64,000 nucleotides of DNA from Streptomyces sp. DI166. GTDB taxonomy: Bacteria; Actinomycetota; Actinomycetes; Streptomycetales; Streptomycetaceae. The stretch lies in NCBI RefSeq assembly GCF_900091315.1, contig NZ_FLSP01000044.1, positions 1-64,000 on the forward strand, written 5' to 3'. This document shows, one piece after another, positions 42,693-51,331 of the stretch. Position 1 is the stretch's first letter, and the number at the start of each line of letters is the position of its first letter. Below the pieces are notes generated by a model. That model worked only from the letters and a program-made list of their open reading frames with translations. It searched no databases and was not told the DNA's origin. A program made the position numbers and the translations under genes.

Positions 42693-42747
42693 CGTAGCTG
42701 CGGGCAGTCGTGCCGCTGGGGCGGCACGGGTGGGCGCAGCGGCACCC
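42693..42747. repeat. 55-bp dispersed repeat, second copy
   Basis: Identical to 11161-11215 and containing GTGCCGC-TGGG-GCGGCAC. It lies in the 180-bp gap between ridA and the Nudix gene. The following ~25 bp are similar but not identical. Confidence 0.9.
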
Positions 42748-42839
42748 TGCCGGCGCCGGCAAGCGCACCCACCTCCCCGCACCCCCACCCCACCCGGCCA
42801 CCTCTCGAACATCCGCGCGCCCCGAGATAGCCTCCGGAC

Positions 42840-43718
42840 ATGGCGAACGGTCAGTGGTATCCCCCGGAGTGGCCCGACCGCATCCGCGCACTCGCGGACG
42901 GCGCCCTCACCCCGGTGCCGCCCAAACGCGCGGCGACGGTCATGCTCCTGAAGGACACCGACACCGGCCCCGCCGTGCACATGCTGCGCAGACGCGCCTC
43001 CATGGCCTTCGCGGCCGGCGCCTACGCCTACCCCGGCGGCGGCGTCGACCCGCGCGACGACGACCACCAGGTCCGCTGGGCGGGCCCCACGCGCGCGTGG
43101 TGGGCGGATCGCCTCGGCGTCGACGAGCTGGGCGCCCAGGCGATCGTCTGCGCCGCCGTACGCGAGACGTACGAGGAGTCGGGCGTCCTGCTCGCGGGCC
43201 CGACCCCGGAGACCGTCGTCGGCGACACCACCGGCGAGGACTGGGAGGCCGACCGTGCCGCCCTGGTCGCCCGGGACCTCTCGTTCGCCGAGTTCCTCGA
43301 CCGCCGCGGCCTGGTCCTCCGCTCCGATCTGCTCGGCGCCTGGACCCGCTGGATCACCCCGGAGTTCGAGAGCCGCCGCTACGACACCTGGTTCTTCGTC
43401 GCCGCCCTGCCCGAGGGCCAGCGCACGCGCAACGTCTCCACGGAGGCCGACCGCACCGTATGGACCGCCCCCGGGGACGCGGCGGCGGCGTACGACAAGG
43501 GCGAGCTGCTGATGATGCCGCCCACCATCGCCACCCTGCGCCAGCTGATGCGGTGCCGAACGGCCGCCGAGGCGCTCGCCGCCGCCCCCGCGCGGGACAT
43601 GACGCCGATCATCGCCGAGGCGCGCCTGGAGGACGGTGAGATCGTGCTGTCCTGGCCGGGACACGCCGAGTTCACCAAGCACATCCCGACCACTCCGACC
43701 GGTGGAGCCCCCGCATGA
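42840..43718 (+). CDS. Nudix hydrolase, NUDT19-like
   Basis: 292 residues. The Nudix box is split by an insertion: YPGGGVDPRDDD, then AVRETYEESGVLLAG about 30 residues later. This long form resembles the mitochondrial NUDT7/19 acyl-CoA group, so a CoA-ester or nucleotide substrate is possible. ATG at 42840; overlaps the MBL hydrolase gene by ATGA, suggesting one operon. Confidence 0.85.
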   Translation: MANGQWYPPEWPDRIRALADGALTPVPPKRAATVMLLKDTDTGPAVHMLRRRASMAFAAGAYAYPGGGVDPRDDDHQVRWAGPTRAWWADRLGVDELGAQAIVCAAVRETYEESGVLLAGPTPETVVGDTTGEDWEADRAALVARDLSFAEFLDRRGLVLRSDLLGAWTRWITPEFESRRYDTWFFVAALPEGQRTRNVSTEADRTVWTAPGDAAAAYDKGELLMMPPTIATLRQLMRCRTAAEALAAAPARDMTPIIAEARLEDGEIVLSWPGHAEFTKHIPTTPTGGAPA

Positions 43719-44545
43719 CGGACGCCAGCACCCTTCCCGGCCAGCCGCGGGGCGGGGTTCACTCGGGCCCCGCCACCCCGCGCGCGGTGAACGTCCTCGC
43801 GCCCAACGCCTCCGCGATGACCCTGGACGGCACGAACACCTGGATCCTGTCCGAGCCCGACTCCGACGTGGCCGTCGTGGTCGACCCGGGCCCACAGGAC
43901 GACGGCCACCTGCGCAATGTCATCGACACCGCCGAGAAGGCGGGCAAACGCGTCGCGCTCACCCTGCTGACGCACGGCCACCCCGACCACGCCGAGGGCG
44001 CCGCCCGCTTCGCCGAGCTCACCCGTACCAAGGTGCGCGCCCTGGACCCGGCGCTGCGCCTCGGCGACGAGGGGCTCGGCGCCGGGGACGTGGTCCGCGT
44101 CGGCGGCCTGGAGCTGAGGGTGGTCCCGACCCCGGGCCACACCGCCGACTCCCTGTGCTTCCATCTCCCGGCCGATCAAGCGGTGCTGACCGGTGACACC
44201 ATCCTGGGGCGCGGAACGACCGTCGTGGCCCACCCCGACGGCCGTCTCGGGGACTACCTGGACTCCCTGCGCCGTCTGCGCTCACTCACCGTCGACGACG
44301 GCGTGCACACGGTGCTCCCCGGCCACGGCCCGGTCCTGGAGGACGCGCAGGGCGCCGTCGAGTTCTACCTCGCCCACCGCGCCCACCGCCTCGCCCAGGT
44401 CGAGACCGCGGTCGAGAACGGCTTCCGGACGCCCCAGCAGGTCGTGGAGCACGTGTACGCGGACGTGGACCGCTCCCTGTGGCCGGCGGCGGAGCTGTCG
44501 GTACGGGCCCAGCTGGACTACCTGACCGAGCACGGGCTCATCTAG
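43715..44545 (+). CDS. Metallo-beta-lactamase fold hydrolase
   Basis: 276 residues. Zinc motif LTHGHPDHAEGA, then TPGHTADSL, LTGDTILGRGTT and LPGHGPVLEDA. The C-terminal winged-helix-like part (HRLAQVETAVENGFRTPQQV) resembles LACTB2-type endonuclease/thioesterase proteins. Translationally coupled to the Nudix gene. Confidence 0.93.
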   Translation: MTDASTLPGQPRGGVHSGPATPRAVNVLAPNASAMTLDGTNTWILSEPDSDVAVVVDPGPQDDGHLRNVIDTAEKAGKRVALTLLTHGHPDHAEGAARFAELTRTKVRALDPALRLGDEGLGAGDVVRVGGLELRVVPTPGHTADSLCFHLPADQAVLTGDTILGRGTTVVAHPDGRLGDYLDSLRRLRSLTVDDGVHTVLPGHGPVLEDAQGAVEFYLAHRAHRLAQVETAVENGFRTPQQVVEHVYADVDRSLWPAAELSVRAQLDYLTEHGLI

Positions 44546-44575
44546 GCGCCATTGGAACGGCGTCATAGGCGCTCT

Positions 44576-45394
44576 CTAGTCGGGCCGCGGCGCCTTCACG
44601 CCGTGCACGCGCGCGTACTCCTCCGCCAGCCACGGGCCCAGGTCGCCGACGTAGGACCGCAGGACGGCCGCGTCGCCCACCGGCTCGTAGCCGCGGACCG
44701 CCGCGGCGCGCATCTGCTCGGCGCGCTCCGGGTAGTACGCGCCGAAGGCCTCCGCCATCTCCGTCAGATCGCTCGTCCAGCCGTTCCAGCGCGGCATGAC
44801 CAGGGTGAACCCGGTGCGGACGAGACGGCGGGACAGGAGCCGTACGAGGGGCCTGCGGGCCTCCTCGGAGTCGGCGGCGGTGATCCGCTCGCGCCAGCGG
44901 GGCAGCAGCAGGGCGAGGTCGCCGTTGGTCTCCCGCGCGAGGAGGGAGTCGGGCCGGTAGCGCGGCAGGTACTCGGCGAGGTCCTCGCCGAGCAGTGGGG
45001 TGCACAGGCAGGCGACGAACCACCCCAGGTCGTGCCGCTCCGGTTCGCTGAGCACGCGCGCCTTGCCGTACAGCAGCGTGCCGACCCCGTCGATGCGCCG
45101 GAACTCCTTGTCCAGCCCCTCGCCGAGCACGCGCGCGTCCTCGCGGTCGGCGTCGGTCGGCTCGGCGTGCAGCACGACCAGCAGATCGAGGTCGCTGTGC
45201 CCCACGCGCGCGGTGCCGCGCGGAATCGACCCGTAGAGGTAGGCGCTGTGCATCCGCGCCCCGAAGACGTCCAGCAGCCGGTCGCGGGCCGCGGCGACCA
45301 CGGGCCGGAAGTCGTCGGACACCAGGGCGAGCGAGCCCTCGCGCGCGATGTACCCCTGACCGTCGAGACCCTTGCCCAGCGCCGTGTCAGCCAT
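44576..45394 (-). CDS. Nucleotidyltransferase-domain protein
   Basis: 272 residues. The polymerase-beta-like motif YLYGSIPRGTARVGHSDLDL (Gly-Ser, then two Asp) is intact, and the third Asp is probably in the RRIDGVGTL region. The C-terminal domain is helical. Such proteins may modify antibiotics, tRNA or proteins; there is no clue to the substrate. ATG at 45394. Confidence 0.85.
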   Translation of the reverse strand: MADTALGKGLDGQGYIAREGSLALVSDDFRPVVAAARDRLLDVFGARMHSAYLYGSIPRGTARVGHSDLDLLVVLHAEPTDADREDARVLGEGLDKEFRRIDGVGTLLYGKARVLSEPERHDLGWFVACLCTPLLGEDLAEYLPRYRPDSLLARETNGDLALLLPRWRERITAADSEEARRPLVRLLSRRLVRTGFTLVMPRWNGWTSDLTEMAEAFGAYYPERAEQMRAAAVRGYEPVGDAAVLRSYVGDLGPWLAEEYARVHGVKAPRPD

Positions 45395-45436
45395 GACCTC
45401 ACTGTGCCAAAGCCACTGTGGTCAGGCACACGGAAA

Positions 45437-45467
45437 CAGGGCCCGCCTCGCGAGGAGACGGGCCCTG
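45437..45467. terminator. Terminator downstream of crp
   Basis: CAGGGCCCG...CGGGCCCTG with inner palindrome CCTCGCGAGG. It lies 29 bp past the crp stop. Confidence 0.8.
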
Positions 45468-45495
45468 TGACAGCCGTACGGCCGAGCGGTGGGCG

Positions 45496-46170
45496 TCAGC
45501 GGGAACGCTTGGCCAGGCGCTCGACGTCCAGGAGGATCACCGCGCGGGCCTCCAGGCGCAGCCAGCCGCGCTGGGCGAAGTCGGCGAGGGCCTTGTTGAC
45601 CGTCTCGCGGGACGCGCCGACCAGCTGGGCCAGCTCCTCCTGCGTGAGGTCGTGCACGACGTGGATGCCCTCCTCGGACTGCACGCCGAACCGGCGCGAC
45701 AGATCCAGCAGGGCGCGTGCGACACGGCCCGGCACGTCCGAGAAGACCAGGTCGGACATGGCGTCGTTGGTGCGGCGCAGACGGCGGGCGACGGCGCGCA
45801 GCAGCGCGGTGGCCACCTCGGGGCGCGCGTTCAGCCAGGGCTGGAGGTCGCCGTGGCCGAGGCCGAGCAGCTTGACCTCGGTGAGTGCGGTGGCGGTCGC
45901 CGTACGCGGGCCCGGGTCGAAGAGCGACAGCTCACCGATGAGCTCACCGGGGCCGACGACGGCGAGCATGTTCTCGCGACCGTCGGGGGAGGTGCGGTGG
46001 AGCTTGACCTTGCCCTCGGTGACCACGTAGAGCCGGTCTCCGGGGTCGCCCTCGTGGAAGAGGGAGTCGCCGCGCGCGAGGGTCACCTCACTCATGGAGG
46101 CGCGGAGCTCCGCGGACTGCTCGTCATCGAGCGCCGCGAAGAGCGGGTTGCGCCGCAGAACGTCGTCCAC
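45496..46170 (-). CDS. crp: cAMP receptor protein Crp
   Basis: 224 residues from GTG 46170, the length of the S. coelicolor protein, with AAGGAGAG eight bases upstream. Cyclic-nucleotide fold: GDRLYVVTEGKVKLH, VVGPGELIGELSLFDPGPRT. HTH: LTQEELAQLVGASRETVNKA. Crp controls germination, sporulation and many secondary-metabolite genes. An ATG 117 bases further up would add a non-conserved stretch. Confidence 0.96.
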   Translation of the reverse strand: MDDVLRRNPLFAALDDEQSAELRASMSEVTLARGDSLFHEGDPGDRLYVVTEGKVKLHRTSPDGRENMLAVVGPGELIGELSLFDPGPRTATATALTEVKLLGLGHGDLQPWLNARPEVATALLRAVARRLRRTNDAMSDLVFSDVPGRVARALLDLSRRFGVQSEEGIHVVHDLTQEELAQLVGASRETVNKALADFAQRGWLRLEARAVILLDVERLAKRSR

Positions 46171-46377
46171 GAGTTCTCTCCTTGTCGACCTGCTCAGGGG
46201 ATCTTGCTCCCCCTTGGTACCAGGGGACCGTGCTCCCCATTTTGCCGGACCGTCCAAACAGTGTGATCTGTCACAAGGATGCCGCACAGGTGTCCCGAGT
46301 TAAGCGGCAGGGGTCCAATTGGGCGCCGATCTTCAGGGCTCGGGGCGGATGTCGGTGCCGGGCTTTAGGCTGGCCGG

Positions 46378-47442
46378 GTGTCCAAATCGCCGGTGAGAGC
46401 ACAGGCCAAGGGGGCTGGGCGGGTGGTTGTACGTCGTGATTCCGCTGTGGGCGAACAGAACTCTGGTGGCGCAAAGAAACCGGCAAAAGCGGCAAAGCGT
46501 GCAGTGGCCGCGGTGAAGAAGACGGCGACCGCGAAGAAGGCGGTGGCCACCAAGAAAGCGGCCGCCACGAAGAAAGCAGCCGCCACGAAGAAAGCGGCGG
46601 CAGCGAACAAGGCGGCCCCCGCGGAGAAGGCGGCCCCCGCGAAACGCGCGGCCGCGAGACCCGCCAAACCCGAGTCCCGCACCGCCCTCGTCCGCCGAGC
46701 CCGCCGTATCAACCGCGAGCTCGCCGAGGTCTACCCCTACGCCCACCCCGAACTGGACTTCGAGAACCCCTTCCAGCTCCTGGTCGCCACGGTGCTGTCC
46801 GCCCAGACCACCGACCTGCGCGTCAACCAGACCACCCCCGCGCTCTTCGCCAAGTACCCCACCCCCGAGGACCTGGCCGCCGCCAACCCGGAGGAGGTCG
46901 AGGAGATCCTGCGGCCGTGCGGGTTCTTCCGGGCCAAGACCAGATCGGTGATAGGGCTGTCCAAGGCGCTGACCGAGCAGTTCGGCGGCGAGGTGCCGGG
47001 GCGGCTGGAGGACCTGGTCAAGCTGCCCGGCGTCGGCCGCAAGACCGCCTTCGTGGTGCTCGGCAACGCCTTCGGGCGGCCCGGCATCACCGTGGACACG
47101 CACTTCCAGCGGCTGGTGCGGCGCTGGAAGTGGACCGAGCAGACCGACCCGGACAAGATCGAGGCCGAGATCGGGGCGCTGTTCCCCAAGAGTGACTGGA
47201 CCGACCTTTCGCACCACGTGATCTGGCACGGCCGCCGGATCTGCCACGCCCGCAGGCCGGCCTGCGGCGCCTGCCCCATCGCCCCGCTCTGCCCCGCGTA
47301 CGGCGAGGGCGAGACGGACCCGGAGAAGGCCAAGAAGCTCCTGAAGTACGAGAAGGGCGGCTTCCCGGGCCAGCGTCTGAAGCCCCCGCAGGCCTATCTC
47401 GACGCCGGTGGCAAGGCGGCCCCGCCGCTGGGGGCCGGATGA
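46378..47442 (+). CDS. nth: Endonuclease III with lysine-rich N-terminal tail
   Basis: 354 residues. The catalytic part shows the helix-hairpin-helix LPGVGRKTAFVVLG with Lys222, catalytic Asp240 in TVDTHFQR, and the C-terminal 4Fe-4S ligands CHARRPACGACPIAPLC. It removes oxidised pyrimidines. Residues 30-100 are a low-complexity tail of AAATKKAAATKK and AAPAEKAAPAK units like histone H1 or HupS, far longer than normal Nth. GTG start. Confidence 0.95.
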   Translation: MSKSPVRAQAKGAGRVVVRRDSAVGEQNSGGAKKPAKAAKRAVAAVKKTATAKKAVATKKAAATKKAAATKKAAAANKAAPAEKAAPAKRAAARPAKPESRTALVRRARRINRELAEVYPYAHPELDFENPFQLLVATVLSAQTTDLRVNQTTPALFAKYPTPEDLAAANPEEVEEILRPCGFFRAKTRSVIGLSKALTEQFGGEVPGRLEDLVKLPGVGRKTAFVVLGNAFGRPGITVDTHFQRLVRRWKWTEQTDPDKIEAEIGALFPKSDWTDLSHHVIWHGRRICHARRPACGACPIAPLCPAYGEGETDPEKAKKLLKYEKGGFPGQRLKPPQAYLDAGGKAAPPLGAG

Positions 47443-47563
47443 CGGGCCCCAACCTGCCCCTGAGAAGGCGTCGGGGCCGGTCTCCGGGGAAGTCTCAGGG
47501 TCCGGCACAGGAACGATCTCGGCGTCGCCCGGCGTTGGAATCGGCAGGACGACGGGGGTGGCG

Positions 47564-48259
47564 ATGACACGAGCGAGCCATACACAGGGCATGCCGGTGA
47601 CACTCAGCAAGGAGGGCCTGCCCGCCTGGCTGGACCCGGTCGTGCACGCCGTGGAGACCGTCGAGCCGACCCAGCTCAGCCGCTTCCTGCCGCCGGAGAA
47701 CGGCACCGGGCGGCAGTCGGCCGTACTGGTCCTGTTCGGCGAGGGCGAGCGCGGCCCCGAGCTGCTGCTGATGGAGCGGGCGGGCTCGCTGCGCTCCCAC
47801 GCGGGCCAGCCCTCCTTCCCCGGCGGCGCCCTCGACCCCGAGGACGGCGACCCGAAGGCCGACGGGCCGCTGCGGGCCGCGCTGCGCGAGGCCGAGGAGG
47901 AGACCGGTCTCGACCCGTCCGGGGTCCAGCTCTTCGGCGTCCTGCCCCGGCTGTACATCCCGGTCAGTCACTTCGTGGTCACTCCCGTCCTCGGCTGGTG
48001 GCGCGAGCCGAGCCCGGTCGGGGTCGTGGATCCGAACGAGACGGCCCGGGTCTTCACCGTCCCCGTGGCGGATCTCACGGACGCCGCCAACCGCGCCACC
48101 GCGGTCCACCCCAGCGGCCACCGAGGTCCGGCATTCCTGGTCGAATCGGCTCTGGTCTGGGGTTTTACCGCCGGGATCATCGACAGACTGCTGCACTTCG
48201 CGGGCTGGGAGCGGCCCTGGGACCGGGAGAAGCAGGTCCCGCTCGACTGGCGGTCGTGA
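47564..48259 (+). CDS. Nudix CoA pyrophosphatase-like protein
   Basis: 231 residues. LLMERAGSLRSHAGQPSFPG followed by GALDPEDGD and AALREAEEETGLDP is the CoA-specific (NudL, UPF0035) Nudix signature. The C-terminus ALVWGFTAGIIDRLLHFAGW is typical of the group. It would degrade CoA and acyl-CoA. ATG at 47564. Confidence 0.93.
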   Translation: MTRASHTQGMPVTLSKEGLPAWLDPVVHAVETVEPTQLSRFLPPENGTGRQSAVLVLFGEGERGPELLLMERAGSLRSHAGQPSFPGGALDPEDGDPKADGPLRAALREAEEETGLDPSGVQLFGVLPRLYIPVSHFVVTPVLGWWREPSPVGVVDPNETARVFTVPVADLTDAANRATAVHPSGHRGPAFLVESALVWGFTAGIIDRLLHFAGWERPWDREKQVPLDWRS

Positions 48260-48324
48260 CAGGGTGGTCGCCGTGTTCTGTGAAAATCGGGGGGCCGGGA
48301 AGTGACGAGGCGAGGCGTTAAGCG

Positions 48325-49524
48325 GTGAACGTGCTGGACATCCTGCTGCTGCTCGCCGCGGTGTGGTTCGCGATCGTCGGCTACCGGCAGGGCTTCGTCG
48401 TCGGCATCCTGTCGGTGATCGGTTTCCTCGGCGGCGGACTCGTCGCCGTCTATCTGCTCCCGGTGATCTGGGACGCCCTGACGGACAACTCCGAGGTGAG
48501 CACGACCGCCGCGGTGGTCGCCGTCATAGTGGTGATCGTCTGCGCCTCCGTGGGCCAGGCCCTGACCACCCACCTCGGCAACAAGCTGCGCCGCTACATC
48601 ACCTGGTCCCCGGCCCGCGCCCTGGACGCCACCGGCGGCGCCCTGGTCAATGTCGTCGCGATGCTCCTGGTCGCGTGGCTGATCGGCTCCGCCCTGGCCG
48701 GCACCACCCTGCCGACGCTCGGCAAGGAGGTCCGCAACTCCAAGGTGCTGCTCGGGGTCGCCCGGGCGCTGCCCGCCCAGGCCGACACCTGGTTCGCGGA
48801 CTTCTCCTCCGTCCTCGCGCAGAACGGCTTCCCGCAGGTCTTCAGCCCGTTCGCCAACGAGCCCATCACCGACGTCAAGCCGCCCGACCCGGCGCTCGCC
48901 AACAGCGCGGTGGCCACCCGCGCCAAGCGGTCCATCGTCAAGGTCGTGGGCACCGCGGACAGTTGCGGCAAGGTCCTGGAGGGCACCGGCTTCGTCTTCG
49001 CCGACCGCCGGGTGATGACCAACGCCCATGTGGTGGGCGGCGTCGACGAACCCACCGTCCAGATAGGCGGGGAGGGCCGCAAGTACGACGCCCAGGTCGT
49101 CCTGTACGACTGGAAGCGCGACATCGCGGTCCTCGACGTACCGGATCTGGACGCGCCCGCGCTGCAGTTCACCTCCACCGACGCGCGCAGCGGGGACGGC
49201 GCGATCATCGCGGGCTTCCCGGAGAACGGCGCCTACGACGTCCGCGCGGCCCGCGTCCGAGGCCGTATACCGGCCAACGGCCCGGACATCTACCACCGCG
49301 GCACCGTGCACCGCGATGTGTACTCGCTGTACGCGACCGTCCGCCAGGGCAACTCCGGCGGCCCGCTGCTCACGCCCGAGGGCAAGGTGTACGGAGTGGT
49401 CTTCGCGAAGTCCCTCGACGACGCCGAGACCGGCTACGCGCTCACCGCGGACGAGGTCAAGGAGGACATCGCCGCCGGGCGTACCGCGAACCAGCAGGTG
49501 GACAGCGACAGCTGCGCGCTGTGA
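48325..49524 (+). CDS. MarP family membrane serine protease
   Basis: 399 residues. Four N-terminal membrane helices (ILLLLAAVWFAIVGYR, VVGILSVIGFLGGGLVAVYL, AAVVAVIVVIVCASVGQAL, GGALVNVVAMLLVAWLIG). A periplasmic trypsin-like domain carries His235 in TNAHVVGG, Asp266 in KRDIAVLD and Ser344 in GNSGGPLL. Two cysteines may form the regulatory disulphide. In mycobacteria MarP is needed for acid and oxidative stress survival. GTG start. Confidence 0.94.
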   Translation: MNVLDILLLLAAVWFAIVGYRQGFVVGILSVIGFLGGGLVAVYLLPVIWDALTDNSEVSTTAAVVAVIVVIVCASVGQALTTHLGNKLRRYITWSPARALDATGGALVNVVAMLLVAWLIGSALAGTTLPTLGKEVRNSKVLLGVARALPAQADTWFADFSSVLAQNGFPQVFSPFANEPITDVKPPDPALANSAVATRAKRSIVKVVGTADSCGKVLEGTGFVFADRRVMTNAHVVGGVDEPTVQIGGEGRKYDAQVVLYDWKRDIAVLDVPDLDAPALQFTSTDARSGDGAIIAGFPENGAYDVRAARVRGRIPANGPDIYHRGTVHRDVYSLYATVRQGNSGGPLLTPEGKVYGVVFAKSLDDAETGYALTADEVKEDIAAGRTANQQVDSDSCAL

Positions 49525-49534
49525 GCCCCGCGGC

Positions 49535-49717
49535 TCAGCCGCGTGGGTGGCGCAGGCGCACCGAGACCCAGCGGGCCCGGCGGCGCAGGATGCGCGGAAT
49601 CCCCACCCGGGGGTCGGATCCCGCGAGTTGCGGGGCGCTGCCGCCCTGGCGGCCGCTCAGAGAGCTGCCCGAGCGGCGGTTGCGTGCTACGTCGTTGTAG
49701 TCGTGCGTCCAGCCCAT
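49535..49717 (-). CDS. Small hypothetical protein
   Basis: 60 residues, basic, starting MGWTHDYNDVARNRRSGSSL. It is convergent with marP (10 bp apart). Composition is arginine-rich, which in GC-rich DNA can be chance; the N-terminal half reads as a real, possibly conserved segment. No ribosome site is obvious. Confidence 0.4.
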   Translation of the reverse strand: MGWTHDYNDVARNRRSGSSLSGRQGGSAPQLAGSDPRVGIPRILRRRARWVSVRLRHPRG

Positions 49718-49844
49718 ACCCCGACGTCTGCCCCTGCCCCAAGGTCGATAACCGCCCCCAGGGCCCCCAATTGGCCTATGCGCCGGGCAAGTGGCCGTTC
49801 GTAGGACAGGTGTTCAGCCACCGATACCCGGAGCTTTTGAACCG

Positions 49845-50783
49845 TCACCGATCGGGTTCGGGGTCCTGCAGCCAATTGACCAGTTCCGATGTGAAAGCGA
49901 CCGGATCCTCCTCATGCGGGAAGTGTCCGAGTCCGTCGAACAGGCGCCAGCGGTACGGGGCTTCCACGTACTCTCCGGAGCCGGCCGCGCTGCGGGTGCG
50001 CATCACGGGGTCCAGGGAGCCGTGCAGATGCAGGGTCGGCACCCGCACCGGGCGCTTCATCCGGCGGTTGAACTGGATGCCGTCCGGCCGGGCCAGCGAG
50101 CGGACCATCCAGCGGTACGGCTCGATCGAGCAGTGCGCGGTGGAGGGGATGCACATCGCGCGACGGTACGTGTCCACCGCGTCGTCCTCCGGCAGCCGCG
50201 GCCCGGACCAGTCCCGGATCAGCCGCCCGACCAGCGCCCCGTCGTCGGCGGTGAGCCGGCGCTCCGGGATCCAGGGCCGCTGGAACCCCCAGATGTAGGA
50301 GGACGCGGAGGTCTGCCGGACGTCGGAGAGCATCGCCGAGCGCCAGCGCCGCGGATGCGGCATGGACGCCACCGCCAGGCGCCGTACGAGCTTCGGGCGC
50401 ATCACCGCCGCCGTCCAGGCCAGGTAGCCGCCCAGGTCGTGGCCGACGAGGGCGGCGTCCGGCTCGCCGAGGGAGCGGATCACGCCGGTGATGTCGAGCG
50501 CCAGGTTGGCCGGGTCGTAGCCGCGCGGGGTGCGGTCGCTGCCGCCGACGCCCCGCAGGTCCATGGCGACCGCCCGGAACCCGGCGTCCGCGAGCGCCGG
50601 GAGCTGGTGCCGCCAGGTCCACCAGAACTGCGGGAAGCCGTGCAGGAGCATCACCAGCGGCCCGTCGCCCATCTCGGCGATGTGGAAGCGCGCGCCGTTG
50701 GCGGCCACGTCCCGGTGGGTCCAGGGGCCGTCGAGTCGTGCGACCGAGGCGGATTGCGCCGAAGGGGTGGCCGGGTCCGTCAT
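49845..50783 (-). CDS. Alpha/beta hydrolase, epoxide-hydrolase-like
   Basis: 312 residues. HGFPQFWWTWRHQLPAL (oxyanion HGxP), DLRGVGGSDRTP, the nucleophile Asp in LVGHDLGGYLAW, and a C-terminal His in GLGHFPHEEDP. An Asp nucleophile points to epoxide hydrolase or haloalkane dehalogenase chemistry. ATG overlaps the end of the next upstream gene (ATGA). Confidence 0.9.
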   Translation of the reverse strand: MTDPATPSAQSASVARLDGPWTHRDVAANGARFHIAEMGDGPLVMLLHGFPQFWWTWRHQLPALADAGFRAVAMDLRGVGGSDRTPRGYDPANLALDITGVIRSLGEPDAALVGHDLGGYLAWTAAVMRPKLVRRLAVASMPHPRRWRSAMLSDVRQTSASSYIWGFQRPWIPERRLTADDGALVGRLIRDWSGPRLPEDDAVDTYRRAMCIPSTAHCSIEPYRWMVRSLARPDGIQFNRRMKRPVRVPTLHLHGSLDPVMRTRSAAGSGEYVEAPYRWRLFDGLGHFPHEEDPVAFTSELVNWLQDPEPDR

Positions 50784-51271
50784 GACGACGAGCGTGCCAC
50801 AGCCTCGATGGCGGCGGGCGACCGGTCCTCCAGCTCCGGCGCCGGACGCGGGTGCGGCTTGGCCTTCTGCAGGACGCCCGCGGTCTCCTTCATCGAGGCG
50901 GCGACCTTCTGCGGGCCCTTGCTCTTCTTGGCCTTCTTCGCGAAGTAGACGCCGATCAGCGCGAGCACCACGGCGATGAGCACGTTCGCGGCGAAGGAGA
51001 GCAGGAAGCAGATGGCGAGGTTCCAGTCGCTCCAGGTCCGGATGCCGTACGCCAGGGCGAAGTTGAGCATCGGCAGGGAGAACACCAGCACACCGCCGGC
51101 CACCATGAACGCGCCGCCGCTGGTCGCACCGCGCTTCACGTCCTGCTTGAGCTGTGCCTTGGCCAGGGCGATCTCGTCGTGCACCAGGGCCGACATCTCG
51201 GTCGTCGCCGAGGCGAACAGCTGGCCGATGCTGCGTTCGGCGCCGACCGGGCTGCCGTCGGGTGCGCTCAT
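50780..51271 (-). CDS. DUF1469 (phage holin superfamily III) membrane protein
   Basis: 163 residues. SIGQLFASATTEMSALVHDE, IALAKAQLKQDVKR, then two helices (FMVAGGVLVFSLPMLNFALA, AICFLLSFAANVLIAVVLAL) and a Lys/Ala-rich cytoplasmic end (KKAKKSKGPQKVAASM). Despite the name this is an ordinary chromosomal membrane protein, not a prophage sign. First gene of a two-gene operon with the hydrolase. Confidence 0.9.
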   Translation of the reverse strand: MSAPDGSPVGAERSIGQLFASATTEMSALVHDEIALAKAQLKQDVKRGATSGGAFMVAGGVLVFSLPMLNFALAYGIRTWSDWNLAICFLLSFAANVLIAVVLALIGVYFAKKAKKSKGPQKVAASMKETAGVLQKAKPHPRPAPELEDRSPAAIEAVARSSS

Positions 51272-51331
51272 CGCGTTCTCCCTCTTCTGACCGTCTGGGT
51301 GAGGTCTCGACTTTTGTACCGTCCCGTCAGA

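Noticed and set aside
50780..51271. Prophage suggested by the holin-like name
   Set aside because: DUF1469 proteins are normal chromosomal genes; no other phage gene is near.
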